Source: Anaerolineales bacterium
Lineage (GTDB): Bacteria; Chloroflexota; Anaerolineae; Anaerolineales; DRMV01
Assembly: GCA_027026295.1 (NCBI GenBank)
Contig: JALVOR010000063.1
Location: forward strand, 1-6,772
Direction: 5' to 3'
DNA length: 6,772 nucleotides
Positions 6,635-6,772 of this stretch are shown piece after piece. Made by a program: the position numbers and the translations under genes. The stretch's first letter is position 1. Every line of letters begins with the position of its first letter. Under the pieces are notes generated by a model. It had not been told where the DNA came from, made no database searches, and saw only the letters and a program-made list of their open reading frames with translations.

Positions 6635-6657
6635 TACCCCCCCCGGGGGGGGGGATA
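6635..6657 (-). promoter_or_regulatory. Probable CsoR operator: TA-C8-G10-ATA palindrome
   Basis: Eight C (6637-6644) directly abut ten G (6645-6654), flanked by TA on one side and ATA on the other. CsoR/RcnR-family operators are known to be inverted repeats of C/G tracts with flanking TA/AT. It lies immediately downstream of the -10 box, overlaps the predicted transcription start near 6656, and ends four bases before the csoR ribosome site. A repressor bound here would block initiation of csoR-copZ. The tract is longer and more uninterrupted than the operators I know, so exact counts may be subject to sequencing error. Confidence 0.75.
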
Positions 6658-6662
6658 AAAGC

Positions 6663-6691
6663 AGTATAGCGCACTTTTGGCAGTATGTCAA
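6663..6691 (-). promoter_or_regulatory. Sigma70-type promoter of the csoR-copZ(-copA) operon
   Basis: Read on the minus strand, TTGACA (6691-6686) is followed after exactly 17 bases by TATACT (6668-6663). Both hexamers match consensus at six and five positions respectively. The start point is predicted near A6656, giving a leader of about 36 nt before the csoR ATG at 6620. The operator palindrome follows directly, consistent with copper-relieved repression. Confidence 0.88.
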
Positions 6692-6742
6692 CACCCACCC
6701 AATCTGATGATTACCCAGATTTCTCCCCGCCCAAACAGCAAA

Positions 6743-6768
6743 GAGCGGGCGCGAAGACACGCCCGCTC
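6743..6768 (-). terminator. Hairpin at right edge, probable terminator of a minus-strand gene beyond the window
   Basis: A perfect 9-bp stem GAGCGGGCG/CGCCCGCTC (6743-6751 with 6760-6768) encloses an 8-nt loop. On the minus strand it is followed by TTTGCTGTTT, a modest U-rich tail, whereas the + strand continues CCAA. This orientation fits the end of a minus-strand gene lying to the right, which would insulate the copper operon from it. Region 6692-6742 between this hairpin and the csoR promoter shows nothing else recognisable. Confidence 0.6.
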
Positions 6769-6772
6769 CCAA

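Noticed and set aside
6621..6698. N-terminal extension of CsoR from ATG 6698
   Set aside because: The extra 26 codons cover the promoter, predicted start point and operator; family members begin where ATG 6620 does.

Overview
The window is a GC-rich stretch of bacterial chromosome with strong AGGAG/GGAGG ribosome binding sites, a sigma70-type promoter and short GC-rich terminator hairpins. No rRNA, tRNA or phylogenetic marker is present. The gene style (NAD-dependent lysine 6-dehydrogenase-like protein beside a molybdenum hydroxylase; CsoR-CopZ-CopA) would fit a Chloroflexota (Anaerolineae-like) or another GC-rich, possibly thermophilic lineage, but that placement is a low-confidence inference. 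It is not a phage or plasmid: no integrase, transposase or CRISPR array was seen.

Left block (1-2441, + strand): the end of a catabolic-looking operon. It holds the C-terminus of a xanthine dehydrogenase/aldehyde oxidase-type molybdopterin subunit, then (4 nt later) an alpha/beta-hydrolase with an intact Ser-Asp-His triad, then (15 nt later) a saccharopine dehydrogenase-family protein close to L-lysine 6-dehydrogenase. A perfect 15-bp-stem terminator closes the operon. Oxidative hydroxylation, hydrolysis and amino-acid oxidation in one transcript suggest breakdown of a nitrogen-containing compound; the substrate cannot be told from this window.

Middle block (2442-3441): an AT-richer intergenic stretch with an isolated TATAAT box, then a single gene for a predicted 7-TM membrane protein of unknown function. 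A hairpin terminator follows, placed to serve both this gene and the convergent copA.

Right block (3442-6772, - strand): a copper efflux system in the order csoR, copZ, copA. csoR is preceded by a near-perfect sigma70 promoter (TTGACA, 17 bp, TATACT) whose predicted start point lies in a striking C8G10 palindrome flanked by TA, which looks like the CsoR operator. CsoR (Cu(I)-sensing repressor), CopZ (small Cu(I) carrier) and CopA (Cu(I)-exporting P1B-ATPase) form a self-regulated detoxification circuit. copA is separated from copZ by 272 nt carrying a terminator-like hairpin and an AT-rich, short-period repeat element. copA also has a second N-terminal metal-binding domain that has lost its CxxC. 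A further hairpin at the right edge probably ends a minus-strand gene lying outside the window.

No wholly new system is evident. The most unusual items are the extreme C8G10 operator, the repeat element that splits the copper operon, and the cysteine-free second HMA domain of CopA.
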